Below are positions 56,501 to 63,378 of a stretch of 64,000 nt of DNA, in pieces (positions within the stretch are counted from its first letter, which is position 1; the number at the start of each line of letters is the position of its first letter). The stretch covers positions 1 through 64,000 of the forward strand of contig NZ_JAPNLJ010000016.1 in the NCBI RefSeq assembly GCF_026627445.1, read 5' to 3'. Source of the DNA: Streptomyces sp. H27-H1 (GTDB taxonomy: Bacteria > Actinomycetota > Actinomycetes > Streptomycetales > Streptomycetaceae). A model generated the notes under the pieces. That model was not told where the DNA came from and searched no databases. It saw only the letters and a program-made list of their open reading frames with translations. A program made the translations under genes and the position numbers.

Positions 56501-57718
56501 ATGTCCCAGCCGCTAGGCAATGTCCGCCTCAGGGCGGCCCGTCAGGCAGCGGGATTCCGCTCGCAGCAGGCCCTCGCCGATGCGCTGACCGCGCGCGGTT
56601 TGAGCGTCAGTGCCCGCCAGGTCCGACGCTGGGAGTCCGCCGATCCGCGCCCACCGTACTCGGACCAGCAGCGCGCCCTGGTGGAACTCCTCAACGTCGC
56701 CGCGATCGAGGACCTCGGCTTCCCCGCAACGACCGGAGTCGACGCGGGCCGGGTGCTCCGGACCCCGCCGGCTGCTCCGATGACTGTGCCCAACGCCGTG
56801 CAGCCTCCGAGTGCGGCGTCGGCGTTCGCCGCGGTCACGCGCGCCCACCGGCGCCTGTACTGGACGGTGGCACCCGGCACCCTGCACCCGTCCGTGGTCG
56901 CGCACGCCGGCCTGGGGGCTGCTCTGTTGCCTGCGACGACGGGCGGGGTACGCCAGGCCGTGGCCTCTGCTCTCGCCGAGTCGTGGCTGCTCGCCGGCCG
57001 CATCGAGTTCTTCGACCTGACAGAGCCGGCCCGTGCCCGCGAGACCTGGCTGCGCGCGCTGCAGGCGGCCGGGGACGCTGATGACGCGCTGCTCGGGGCT
57101 GCGATCCTCGCGCACACCGCTTTTGTGCCGGGCTGGGCCGGAGACCGGGCGGGAGCCTCGGAGCGGATGGCAATGGCCCGCACCTCCGCCCGCCGAGGCG
57201 CCGCCTCTGCCGAGCTGCTGGCGTGGCTGGACGCGGTCGAGGCCGAGTGCGAGACGCGCTGCGGGAACACCCGCGCGGCCCTGAACCTGATCGGGCACGG
57301 CGAGGACATCCTGGCCGCCGGAGGGGACACTCCCAGCCCGGACTGGATGGACTGGTTCAGCAGTGTGCGCCTGGCCGCGTTCAAGGGGAACACCCAGCTA
57401 CGGGCCGGGCATCTGCCGCAGGCCCGCGAGACGCTCCTCGGAGTTCTGGAGGGCCTGCCTGGCGACGCGGACAAGCAGCGGACGGTTGTCCTCGGCGACC
57501 TGGCCGCGGTCGAGGCTGCGGCCGGCCAGCCGGAGGCGGCCTGCTCCTACGCAATCCGGGCCCTGGATCTGCTGGAGACGCACTGGTACGCGACGGGCAT
57601 GGAGCGGGTCCGCGAGGTGCGGCGCGAGCTCGCCCCGTGGCAGGGCGAGCAGTGCGTCCGCGACCTCGACGACCGGCTGTACAGCTGGGGAGCGATGCTC
57701 AGCGCTCTCGCGAATTGA
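56501..57718 (+). CDS. XRE-family regulator with TPR-like C-terminal region
   Basis: A 405-residue regulator: an N-terminal helix-turn-helix (VRLRAARQAAGFRSQQALAD, ALTARGLSVSARQVRRWESA) followed by a Pro-rich linker and about 280 residues of helical TPR-like repeats (ARETWLRALQAAGDADDALL, LPQARETLLGVLEGL, ACSYAIRALDLLETHWYATG). This is a frequent Streptomyces layout in which the TPR part may bind a peptide or protein signal. The ATG at 56501 has a perfect GGAGG upstream. Its 3' end overlaps the convergent HAD gene by 20 bp. Confidence 0.85.
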   Translation: MSQPLGNVRLRAARQAAGFRSQQALADALTARGLSVSARQVRRWESADPRPPYSDQQRALVELLNVAAIEDLGFPATTGVDAGRVLRTPPAAPMTVPNAVQPPSAASAFAAVTRAHRRLYWTVAPGTLHPSVVAHAGLGAALLPATTGGVRQAVASALAESWLLAGRIEFFDLTEPARARETWLRALQAAGDADDALLGAAILAHTAFVPGWAGDRAGASERMAMARTSARRGAASAELLAWLDAVEAECETRCGNTRAALNLIGHGEDILAAGGDTPSPDWMDWFSSVRLAAFKGNTQLRAGHLPQARETLLGVLEGLPGDADKQRTVVLGDLAAVEAAAGQPEAACSYAIRALDLLETHWYATGMERVREVRRELAPWQGEQCVRDLDDRLYSWGAMLSALAN

Positions 57719-58361
57719 CGTCGCTGATCAGCGCGGGGAGCTCGAGGAGGCTGTCGACCCTGAAGGTCGGCAGCTTCTTCGCTTCCTCGGTGTCCCACTG
57801 GATGGTGCCCCAGGGGCCGCGGCGGATGAGCGCGGTCGGCATGCCGGCGGCAACGGCGGGGCGGAGGTCGTTGTCGACGCGGTCGCCGACGTAGAGGATC
57901 TCCTCCGCAGCGAACGGAACGACCTCGGCGACCCGGACGAAGAACTCGGGGTCGGGCTTGCTGGCGCCCCAGTCGTCGGAGGTACCGATCAGGTCGACGT
58001 CGTCGGTGAACAGGCCGCGGAGGATGCCGCCGGCGCGCACGGTCTGGTTGCCGGCGATGCCGAGCCATAGGCCGTCGGCGCGCAGATTGGCGAGTGCGGG
58101 CCGGACGTCCGGGTACAGGTCCCCTTCGTCAAAGTGCTCCGGCTTGCCGGCCTCGGCCCGGGCTTCCCGCTCGGCGGTAAGGTCGAAGCCGGGCTTGAAC
58201 GGCTGAAAGACCTCGCGGTAGTCCCGCCCTTGGGCGATGACGGCGCCGAACATGGCGGCGAAGGTGTGGCGGGGTACGCCGAGCCAGTCAGCCCAGGTGC
58301 CGTACTCGCGGGTCTCGTCTACGAGGCACTCGCCGACGTCGAAAACAACAGCTCGAATCAT
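57699..58361 (-). CDS. HAD-family hydrolase
   Basis: A 220-residue haloacid-dehalogenase-like phosphatase. Motif I is AVVFDVGECLVDETREYG with the nucleophile Asp; motif II is LGIAGNQTV; the motif III lysine is in GASKPDPEFF; and motif IV is ILYVGDRVDNDLRPAVAAGM. A helical cap lies between motifs I and II (HTFAAMFGAVIAQGRDYREV). In motif I the second Asp is replaced (D-V-G-E), as in several HAD subgroups, so phosphatase activity is likely but not certain. Convergent with the XRE-TPR gene, overlapping it by 20 bp. Confidence 0.88.
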   Translation of the reverse strand: MIRAVVFDVGECLVDETREYGTWADWLGVPRHTFAAMFGAVIAQGRDYREVFQPFKPGFDLTAEREARAEAGKPEHFDEGDLYPDVRPALANLRADGLWLGIAGNQTVRAGGILRGLFTDDVDLIGTSDDWGASKPDPEFFVRVAEVVPFAAEEILYVGDRVDNDLRPAVAAGMPTALIRRGPWGTIQWDTEEAKKLPTFRVDSLLELPALISDVNSRER

Positions 58362-58419
58362 GGGCTAACCCTATGACTGGCGCGCCCCGTTGTGGGCGGC
58401 GCCCGATATCCTGTGCGAC

Positions 58420-58584
58420 ATGTCCCCCACCCCTCCCAACCCGGCTCCCGCACGTTCTGCGGCCGAGGTGAACGACGCGATCCGCGCGCTCGTCGGCGCC
58501 GGCGGCGTGGGCACGCAGGCGTATCAGGAGCTGCTCGTCGAGTGGGCTGCGGCGGTGCGTGCTGAGGTCGCGCCGGCAGCATAG
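58420..58584 (+). CDS. Small unrecognised protein (54 residues)
   Basis: From the ATG at 58420: a Pro-rich start, then a helical segment AAEVNDAIRALVGAGGVGTQ, AYQELLVEWAAAVRAEVAPA. A TATCCT lies 8 bp upstream of the ATG, so the gene could be leaderless. No known domain. It is the first of two tiny genes, followed after 9 bp by another, and both are typical in size of element cargo or regulators. Confidence 0.55.
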   Translation: MSPTPPNPAPARSAAEVNDAIRALVGAGGVGTQAYQELLVEWAAAVRAEVAPAA

Positions 58585-58593
58585 GATCCGCCG

Positions 58594-58821
58594 GTGGCAA
58601 TCGAACCCCCTGACGAACTCGTCCAGCTCCAGCGTGCGGCGAACGCGGCCGGTGCGGAAGCGCGGTCCCATCCGTACACCCCGGAGGTGTGGCGGCCGTG
58701 GCTGGACGCAGTCGACACTCTGCAGGCCGCGGTGACGGAGTACGCGAAGACTGCGGGTGAGAACCGGTACGAGGTCGGCCAGGCCGTAAAGCAGGCGGCG
58801 AAGGAGCCGGTCGAGGGCTGA
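58594..58821 (+). CDS. Small helical protein (75 residues)
   Basis: From a GTG at 58594: a strongly helical protein (PDELVQLQRAANAAGAEARS, WRPWLDAVDTLQAAVTEYAK, ENRYEVGQAVKQAAKEPVEG) without cysteine, signal peptide or membrane segment. I do not recognise it; similar short helical proteins are common in Streptomyces mobile elements. It follows the 54-residue gene by 9 bp and is probably co-transcribed. About 175 bp without a gene follow. Confidence 0.6.
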   Translation: MAIEPPDELVQLQRAANAAGAEARSHPYTPEVWRPWLDAVDTLQAAVTEYAKTAGENRYEVGQAVKQAAKEPVEG

Positions 58822-58998
58822 CGCGCGTCCGCCCCACCGGGCGCTGTCCCCGGGGCCGGGGTCCGGTAGGGCGGAACCGATCGCACTGAGGCAGCCCGCC
58901 TCAACCCGTGAATGGGATACCGAACAGGCTAGCGGTGGGCGCTGACAACGCCGGGCGCTCGGGATGCCGTGCCGCCTGGCACGTCGCACCCTGGATGC

Positions 58999-59223
58999 AT
59001 GGCCGATGAGACAGAGATCGTCATCCATCCCGTGTCACGGACGGGCGGGCGGAAAGTCACCGCGCACGTCCACGGGGTCGACGCCGACCTCGGCCGCGCC
59101 TTCACGCCGGCGGACGTGTCCGAGTTCCTCCGCCGGGCAGGCCTCGAGGACGTCGACCTGTCGGATGCGGGGCCGATCCGCTGGGAAGGCGGCGGGCCCG
59201 AGGTGTGGTCGGCCGACATTTGA
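58999..59223 (+). CDS. Small alpha/beta protein (74 residues)
   Basis: From the ATG at 58999: two strands (TEIVIHPVSRTGGRKVTAHV), a helix (TPADVSEFLRRAGLEDVDLS) and a final strand ending WEGGGPEVWSADI. It has no known domain that I can name. Third-position GC supports coding. It is a single gene, convergent with the element's leftward operon and separated from it by two strong hairpins. Confidence 0.6.
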   Translation: MADETEIVIHPVSRTGGRKVTAHVHGVDADLGRAFTPADVSEFLRRAGLEDVDLSDAGPIRWEGGGPEVWSADI

Positions 59224-59353
59224 CCGGGCGCGCGGCAACCCTCCCGTGGGGAGCCGGGAGGGTGATGCGCCCGGGATGGTCCGGAGCCACACCATATGCA
59301 CGGGTCGCCGCTGGTCGGTAGGCATATGACAGGGGAGATTCCGGATACGGAAA

Positions 59354-59384
59354 CGCCCGCCCCCGCGGGATGCGGAGGCGGGCG
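59354..59384. terminator. Hairpin between convergent element genes
   Basis: CGCCCGCC and GGCGGGCG form an 8-bp perfect stem around a 15-nt loop, followed at once by the second hairpin at 59401. Placed between the gene ending at 59223 and the leftward operon ending at 59448. Confidence 0.6.
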
Positions 59385-59400
59385 GTAGGAACAGTCTGGG

Positions 59401-59427
59401 GCTGGACGTGCGTTACGCACGTCCAGC
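59401..59427. terminator. Perfect 12-bp hairpin at the end of the HNH-helicase operon
   Basis: GCTGGACGTGCG and CGCACGTCCAGC pair perfectly around TTA, 21 bp past the stop at 59448. No T-run, but the stability and position suit transcription termination. Confidence 0.65.
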
Positions 59428-59447
59428 ACTTTGACCAGGTGCAATGC

Positions 59448-60044
59448 TCAGGTCTCGGCGGCGAGTAGCTTGGCCAGCTCGGCGACGGCGTCGGGCGGCA
59501 GGTTACGGCGGAGCGCCATGGCGGCGGCTTGAGGTTCGTCGACGGGGATGTTGACCATGCGACGCCGGAAGCCGGCCTTGACCATGGCGGCGTGGGTGGT
59601 GAGGGTGCCAGCGAGGACTTCGGCGTGGAGGTCGGGGCGGTCCTTGCGAAGACGCCGGAGGCCAGCTTCGCGAGATGTCCCGGAGGGGGCAGCCGCCGTT
59701 TCAGTTTGTATGTTATGCAAACTGAAATCCTCGGACCTTCTGTCTCCGCCGTTGGCCAGCTGTATGGCGTCGTCGAACAGATCGAGCGCCACAGCGTCGT
59801 CCCGAACCAGGGTGCGTACCAGGGCCATGGACGCGCCAAGGCCCTTCAGCGGCGGCGTGGTGACGAATTCCTCGAACTGGTCGTACTCGACCAGCTCGCC
59901 GCGCTGCGTGACGAAACTCCGCCAGGCCCCCTCGGCGAGCACCCGCTTCACCAGGCCGGGCACCGCCTTCAGGCCGTGATCGCCGCTCCGAAGCGAGGAC
60001 CCGAGGGCCTCGACCAGGTTGGCGTTCTTCTTCAGGTTCGTCAC
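59448..60044 (-). CDS. Unrecognised partner protein of the HNH-helicase
   Basis: A 198-residue protein. The N-terminal half is mixed (LVKRVLAEGAWRSFVTQRGE, YDQFEEFVTTPPLKGLGASM); the C-terminal half resembles plasmid/phage proteins with ParB-like helical elements (SREAGLRRLRKDRPDLHAEV, LTTHAAMVKAGFRRRMVNIP, DAVAELAKLLAAE). I cannot assign a function. The GTG at 60044 overlaps the helicase stop by GTGA, so both proteins are made from one message in a fixed order; an accessory, regulatory or effector role in the same process is inferred. Confidence 0.7.
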   Translation of the reverse strand: MTNLKKNANLVEALGSSLRSGDHGLKAVPGLVKRVLAEGAWRSFVTQRGELVEYDQFEEFVTTPPLKGLGASMALVRTLVRDDAVALDLFDDAIQLANGGDRRSEDFSLHNIQTETAAAPSGTSREAGLRRLRKDRPDLHAEVLAGTLTTHAAMVKAGFRRRMVNIPVDEPQAAAMALRRNLPPDAVAELAKLLAAET

Positions 60045-61906
60045 AGCTCACCGAGCCGCTTCAGCAGGAACGCCTGGATCCGCTCGAGCTCTTCGATCGT
60101 GGCCTTGGCCCGGGGCGGGAACCCTTCCTTGCGGAGCTGGTAGTTGAAGTCCTTCTTCGGAATGCCCATCTTGTACGCGGCCTTACCGACCAGGGTGTCG
60201 ACCTCGCCACGCAGCATCCGCTCCCTGCGGTGCCGCGGGATCGCCACCACAGGCACGGCTTCAGGTGAGATGACTTCGATGCCGTCCTGCTGCATCGATC
60301 GATGGCCGCGGGCAACCCTGGTGGCGAACGTCATCGGGATGTCATTTGCCCTGCACCAGATCTCTGCGCGGCCGATCTCTTCGGGCGTCACCTCGTCGCC
60401 GTTGAGGATGGCCCTGTCGAAGGTGGCCTCGGTGGCCGACAGGGGCTGCCGGTCGAAGTCGAAGGCCCCCTGGCTGTAGCCGGCGTCTTCGCGGGCCTTC
60501 CGCTCCCGCTCGAATTCGATGGCCAGCTGGTGGCGGAGTTCCTCCTCGATCTCACGGGCGTGGTCCATGAGGGCTGGCACGGCCGGGATGTACAGGCGGG
60601 CGTTGAACTCCTCGTCCTTGCGGGTCCGGACGAAGCGGCCAACTACCTGGCGGAAGAAGAGGGGGGTCCGGATCTTCGTCGCGTATACGCCGACGGCAAG
60701 GCGCTTGATGTCGACGCCTTCCGAGACCATGCGGACGGCAACGAGCCACTTGGTGCTGGAACCCCTGAAGGTATCGATCTTCGTCTTGGCCTCAGGATCG
60801 TCGGACAGGACGACGGTGGGCTCTTGGCCGGTGACGTGCTTGAGGATCTCGGCGTAGGCGCGGGCGTGGTACATCTCGTGGGCGACGACGAGCCCTCCTG
60901 CATCCGGGATCTCCTGCCGGAGCTCGTCGAGGGCCCGGTCGGCCTGCGCCAGCAGTGCTGGCATCCATGGCTGGTTGGGCTGCAGGACGGTGTCGAGGGC
61001 GGCCGAGACGTCGGCTTCGGCCAGGTTGTTGCCGAGGCTGGAGCTGCTGATCTTCCCGCAGTCGGCCCAGCGGGCTTCGCCGTCGTAGGCGTGGAACTCG
61101 ATACGGCGACAGACCCCGTCCGAGACTGCGGTGCCGTACTCGTAGGCGAAGTCGACCACGACCTTGCCGTCGTTGTCGTAGTTGACGAACGGGATGGGGC
61201 TGGTGGCGTCCTTGCGCCAGGGTGTTCCGGTCAGGCAGATGCGGTGGACGGCGTGTTCGAGGGCGTCGGTGAGGCCGTCGCCCCAGGCTCGCTTCTCGCC
61301 GGCGTGGTGAATTTCGTCGAGCAGGGCGATGGTTGGCCGACGGGTGATACGGCGCAGGAGGTTCGAGCCGACTCCTCGGGCGGCTTGCGCGTAGGTGACG
61401 ACGCAGCCGTCGTAGCCTGCCTTGTCGTAGTCGTCCGGCCCTGTGACGGGCATCAGTGACAGGCCTGTCTCCTCGGCCGCGTCGGCCCACTGGCTGCGAA
61501 GGGCATCCGTGGGGACGACCACGATGATCCGCTCGATCGTCCCCTCTTCTTTGAGGAGCTTCGCCAGGGCCAGCGAGAACCAGGTCTTGCCGGCGCCGGG
61601 TGTGGCCGCGACCGTGAAGTTCTTCTTGGGCTGGGACAGGAACAGGTCGCGGGCGTGGGTCTGCCATTCGCGGGCGCTGTTGGCCACGTTGTTGCCCTTC
61701 TGGAGGTTGCAGGTTGGGCAGAGCGCCTGCCCGTTGATGACGTCGGTGGCTCCGCCGTGCGAGTACGGAGCGACGTGATCGGCGTGCCAGCCGGGAGCGA
61801 GCGTGGCTCGGCAGTTGGTGCACTGGCCGTCAGCGGCGAGGTAGAGCGCTACCCGCTCGCTTGCGTTGAAGAGGCGTCGGGGTGGAGTCGCAGGCTGTTC
61901 AGGCAT
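60041..61906 (-). CDS. HNH nuclease-SF2 (DEAD/DEAH) helicase fusion
   Basis: A 621-residue fusion. Residues ~25-72 are an HNH zinc-finger nuclease: C29-x-x-C32, the HADH stretch at 41-44, and C63-x-x-C66 followed by N67. The SF2 helicase has Walker A ATPGAGKT (101-108), DEIH (197-200), LTGTPWR (225-231), MVSEGVDI (392-399) and QVVGRFVRT (419-427). A C-terminal basic region carries a helix-turn-helix-like segment (TLVGKAAYKMGIPKKDFNYQ). The layout suits ATP-driven DNA tracking or remodelling coupled to cleavage, as in restriction or phage-defence enzymes, but such genes also occur in prophages. Start at 61906. Confidence 0.88.
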   Translation of the reverse strand: MPEQPATPPRRLFNASERVALYLAADGQCTNCRATLAPGWHADHVAPYSHGGATDVINGQALCPTCNLQKGNNVANSAREWQTHARDLFLSQPKKNFTVAATPGAGKTWFSLALAKLLKEEGTIERIIVVVPTDALRSQWADAAEETGLSLMPVTGPDDYDKAGYDGCVVTYAQAARGVGSNLLRRITRRPTIALLDEIHHAGEKRAWGDGLTDALEHAVHRICLTGTPWRKDATSPIPFVNYDNDGKVVVDFAYEYGTAVSDGVCRRIEFHAYDGEARWADCGKISSSSLGNNLAEADVSAALDTVLQPNQPWMPALLAQADRALDELRQEIPDAGGLVVAHEMYHARAYAEILKHVTGQEPTVVLSDDPEAKTKIDTFRGSSTKWLVAVRMVSEGVDIKRLAVGVYATKIRTPLFFRQVVGRFVRTRKDEEFNARLYIPAVPALMDHAREIEEELRHQLAIEFERERKAREDAGYSQGAFDFDRQPLSATEATFDRAILNGDEVTPEEIGRAEIWCRANDIPMTFATRVARGHRSMQQDGIEVISPEAVPVVAIPRHRRERMLRGEVDTLVGKAAYKMGIPKKDFNYQLRKEGFPPRAKATIEELERIQAFLLKRLGEL

Positions 61907-62029
61907 GGCGGATCCGTTCTGCGGATGATCCGTGGCCAGGACTTAACCGGATATTCACGAGTATGACAGCGGCATGGCAGGTGAATATGCGAAACCGGTG
62001 ATGTCACAAATCGCTTGTCCGTACATGCG

Positions 62030-62058
62030 AACGCCCGCCTCCGGAAGGGGCGGGCGTT
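62030..62058 (-). terminator. Terminator of the resolvase operon
   Basis: AACGCCCGCC and GGCGGGCGTT form a perfect 10-bp stem around 9 nt, 17 bp past the stop at 62075. A second role as insulator for the helicase operon, which starts at 61906, is likely. Confidence 0.65.
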
Positions 62059-62074
62059 GCGTACCAACCTGGAT

Positions 62075-62461
62075 CTACTCGGCCTCCCGGACCTCCCGGG
62101 AAGCAGCCGCGAACAGGGCTGCGAGGTCGCGCTTGTTCCTGAGTTCAGCCCACTCGGTGAGGAGTCGGTGGGCCGTTCCGACCGTGTCGGCTGTCCGCCC
62201 CGCAGGCCAAGACTGGTCGGGCCAGGCCGCGCTGACAGCCGGATCGATGACGCGGGCGGACGCAATGATGGCGAGCCCCCAGGCGAGCACGTGCTCGGGA
62301 CTGATGACGGCGGCGTAGTCGTCCGGGTCGGCCGAACCGTAGACGGCCTTGCAGAGTGCGGGTATAGGCCCCAGGGCGGCGTGGCGGGATGCTTCACGCA
62401 GCGCGCTGGACACCGTTGGGGCTGTCGGCAGCAAGGCGAGTTCCGCCGGAGACAAGGTCAT
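62075..62461 (-). CDS. Unrecognised protein coupled to the resolvase
   Basis: A 128-residue, mostly helical protein (SSALREASRHAALGPIPALC, PEHVLAWGLAIIASARVIDP, AHRLLTEWAELRNKRDLAAL). No known domain that I recognise. The ATG at 62461 overlaps the resolvase stop by ATGA, so it is co-translated with the recombinase. It could be a recombination accessory factor or unrelated element cargo. Confidence 0.65.
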   Translation of the reverse strand: MTLSPAELALLPTAPTVSSALREASRHAALGPIPALCKAVYGSADPDDYAAVISPEHVLAWGLAIIASARVIDPAVSAAWPDQSWPAGRTADTVGTAHRLLTEWAELRNKRDLAALFAAASREVREAE

Positions 62462-63063
62462 TGCTCCTCCTGTCGAGTGTCGTGAGCGCTGAGGGCCTGC
62501 GAGATGGCGCCGACGCTTGGGTTCCTCCCCTTGCTCTTGCCCTCGGCGATGCGGAGATGGGGCTGAATCTGGCGGATCGTGAAGCCGCGCTCGCGCAGGG
62601 CCGCGGCCTGGATCGTCAGCGCTTCCGTCATCACCGGCTTGCGTCCACCGACTCGGCCACGCTTGCGAGCCGCATCGAGGCCGTCCTTCGTCTTGCGCAC
62701 GATGTCCCGGCGCCGGTCTTCAGCGAGAGCCAGCGCCAGGTCCAGGATCAGGGAGCGCTCCTTGTGTTCGCCGGCCCCGATCCCTTCCAGCACCTTGACT
62801 GAGATGCCCCGCTCGAAGAGGTCGTTCAGGACGATGAGCCCCTCGAGGAGGTTGCGGCCGAGCCGGTCGACCTCCTGCACGCAGAGCATGTCGCCGTTGC
62901 GGACATACTCGATTGCGGCCAGGAGCCCGGGGCGCTCCTCGGTGCGGAGCTTGCCACTCATCTTCTCTTCGAAGACCTTGAGGCAGATCGGAATCAGGGC
63001 GTCGTGCTGTCGCTGGGTGTTCTGCTTGTCGGTGCTGACGCGGACGAGCCCGATGAGGGCCAT
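62458..63063 (-). CDS. Small serine recombinase (resolvase/invertase type)
   Basis: A 201-residue serine recombinase with the catalytic Ser in GLVRVSTDKQ (S10), the active-site arginines in EVDRLGR (R67 and R70), and a C-terminal helix-turn-helix of the Hin/resolvase type (ALRERGFTIRQIQPHLRIAE). This size fits resolvases, invertases and stress-type partitioning recombinases rather than the large phage integrases, so it probably resolves or inverts DNA and may not be the enzyme that inserted the element. Repeated TTGATGAAC motifs within 150 bp upstream are candidate crossover subsites. Confidence 0.9.
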   Translation of the reverse strand: MALIGLVRVSTDKQNTQRQHDALIPICLKVFEEKMSGKLRTEERPGLLAAIEYVRNGDMLCVQEVDRLGRNLLEGLIVLNDLFERGISVKVLEGIGAGEHKERSLILDLALALAEDRRRDIVRKTKDGLDAARKRGRVGGRKPVMTEALTIQAAALRERGFTIRQIQPHLRIAEGKSKGRNPSVGAISQALSAHDTRQEEQ

Positions 63064-63075
63064 TCAACTCCCCTT

Positions 63076-63209
63076 CGTTCATCAAACGCTTCATGTTCTA
63101 TCTGAACGCTAGCAGGTTGATGAACGAGTTTCTGAACAACTGCACTACTGGTCGGCCTAATTCAGAGTGGGCCCGGGCCTATGTTCAGCTTCCGACCGAT
63201 TGATGAACA
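63076..63209. repeat. Three TTGATGAAC repeats upstream of the resolvase (candidate res region)
   Basis: TTTGATGAACG (minus strand, 63086-63076), TTGATGAACG (63117-63126) and TTGATGAACA (63200-63209) occur in the gap upstream of the recombinase; the first two face each other, around GTTC-TATCT-GAAC (63095-63107). Resolvase res sites consist of such inversely repeated arms placed next to the recombinase gene. Confidence 0.5.
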
Positions 63210-63225
63210 GGTCGAACACGAAGAA

Positions 63226-63251
63226 GCCCCCACTGCGAGAGCAGTGGGGGC
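63226..63251 (-). terminator. Hairpin with GAGA loop
   Basis: GCCCCCACTGC and GCAGTGGGGGC form a perfect 11-bp stem with a GAGA tetraloop, followed on the minus strand by TTCTTCG. With the hairpin at 63308 it separates the collagen-like gene from the resolvase operon. Confidence 0.7.
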
Positions 63252-63307
63252 AAGGTCCGTATGGCATCTTATCGTGGGCAGAGCAGGCGAGTTGGGACAG
63301 CAAAACA

Positions 63308-63329
63308 CCCCCGCCCAGAAGGGCGGGGG
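63308..63329 (-). terminator. Rho-independent terminator of the collagen-like gene
   Basis: CCCCCGCCC and GGGCGGGGG pair perfectly (9 bp) around AGAA; on the minus strand the stem is followed by TGTTTTG. It lies 50 bp after the stop at 63379. Confidence 0.75.
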
Positions 63330-63378
63330 CTGCTTCCCTTTCGGCTTCGGGTCGAGGTGAGCTTGATCCGACGGCCCC

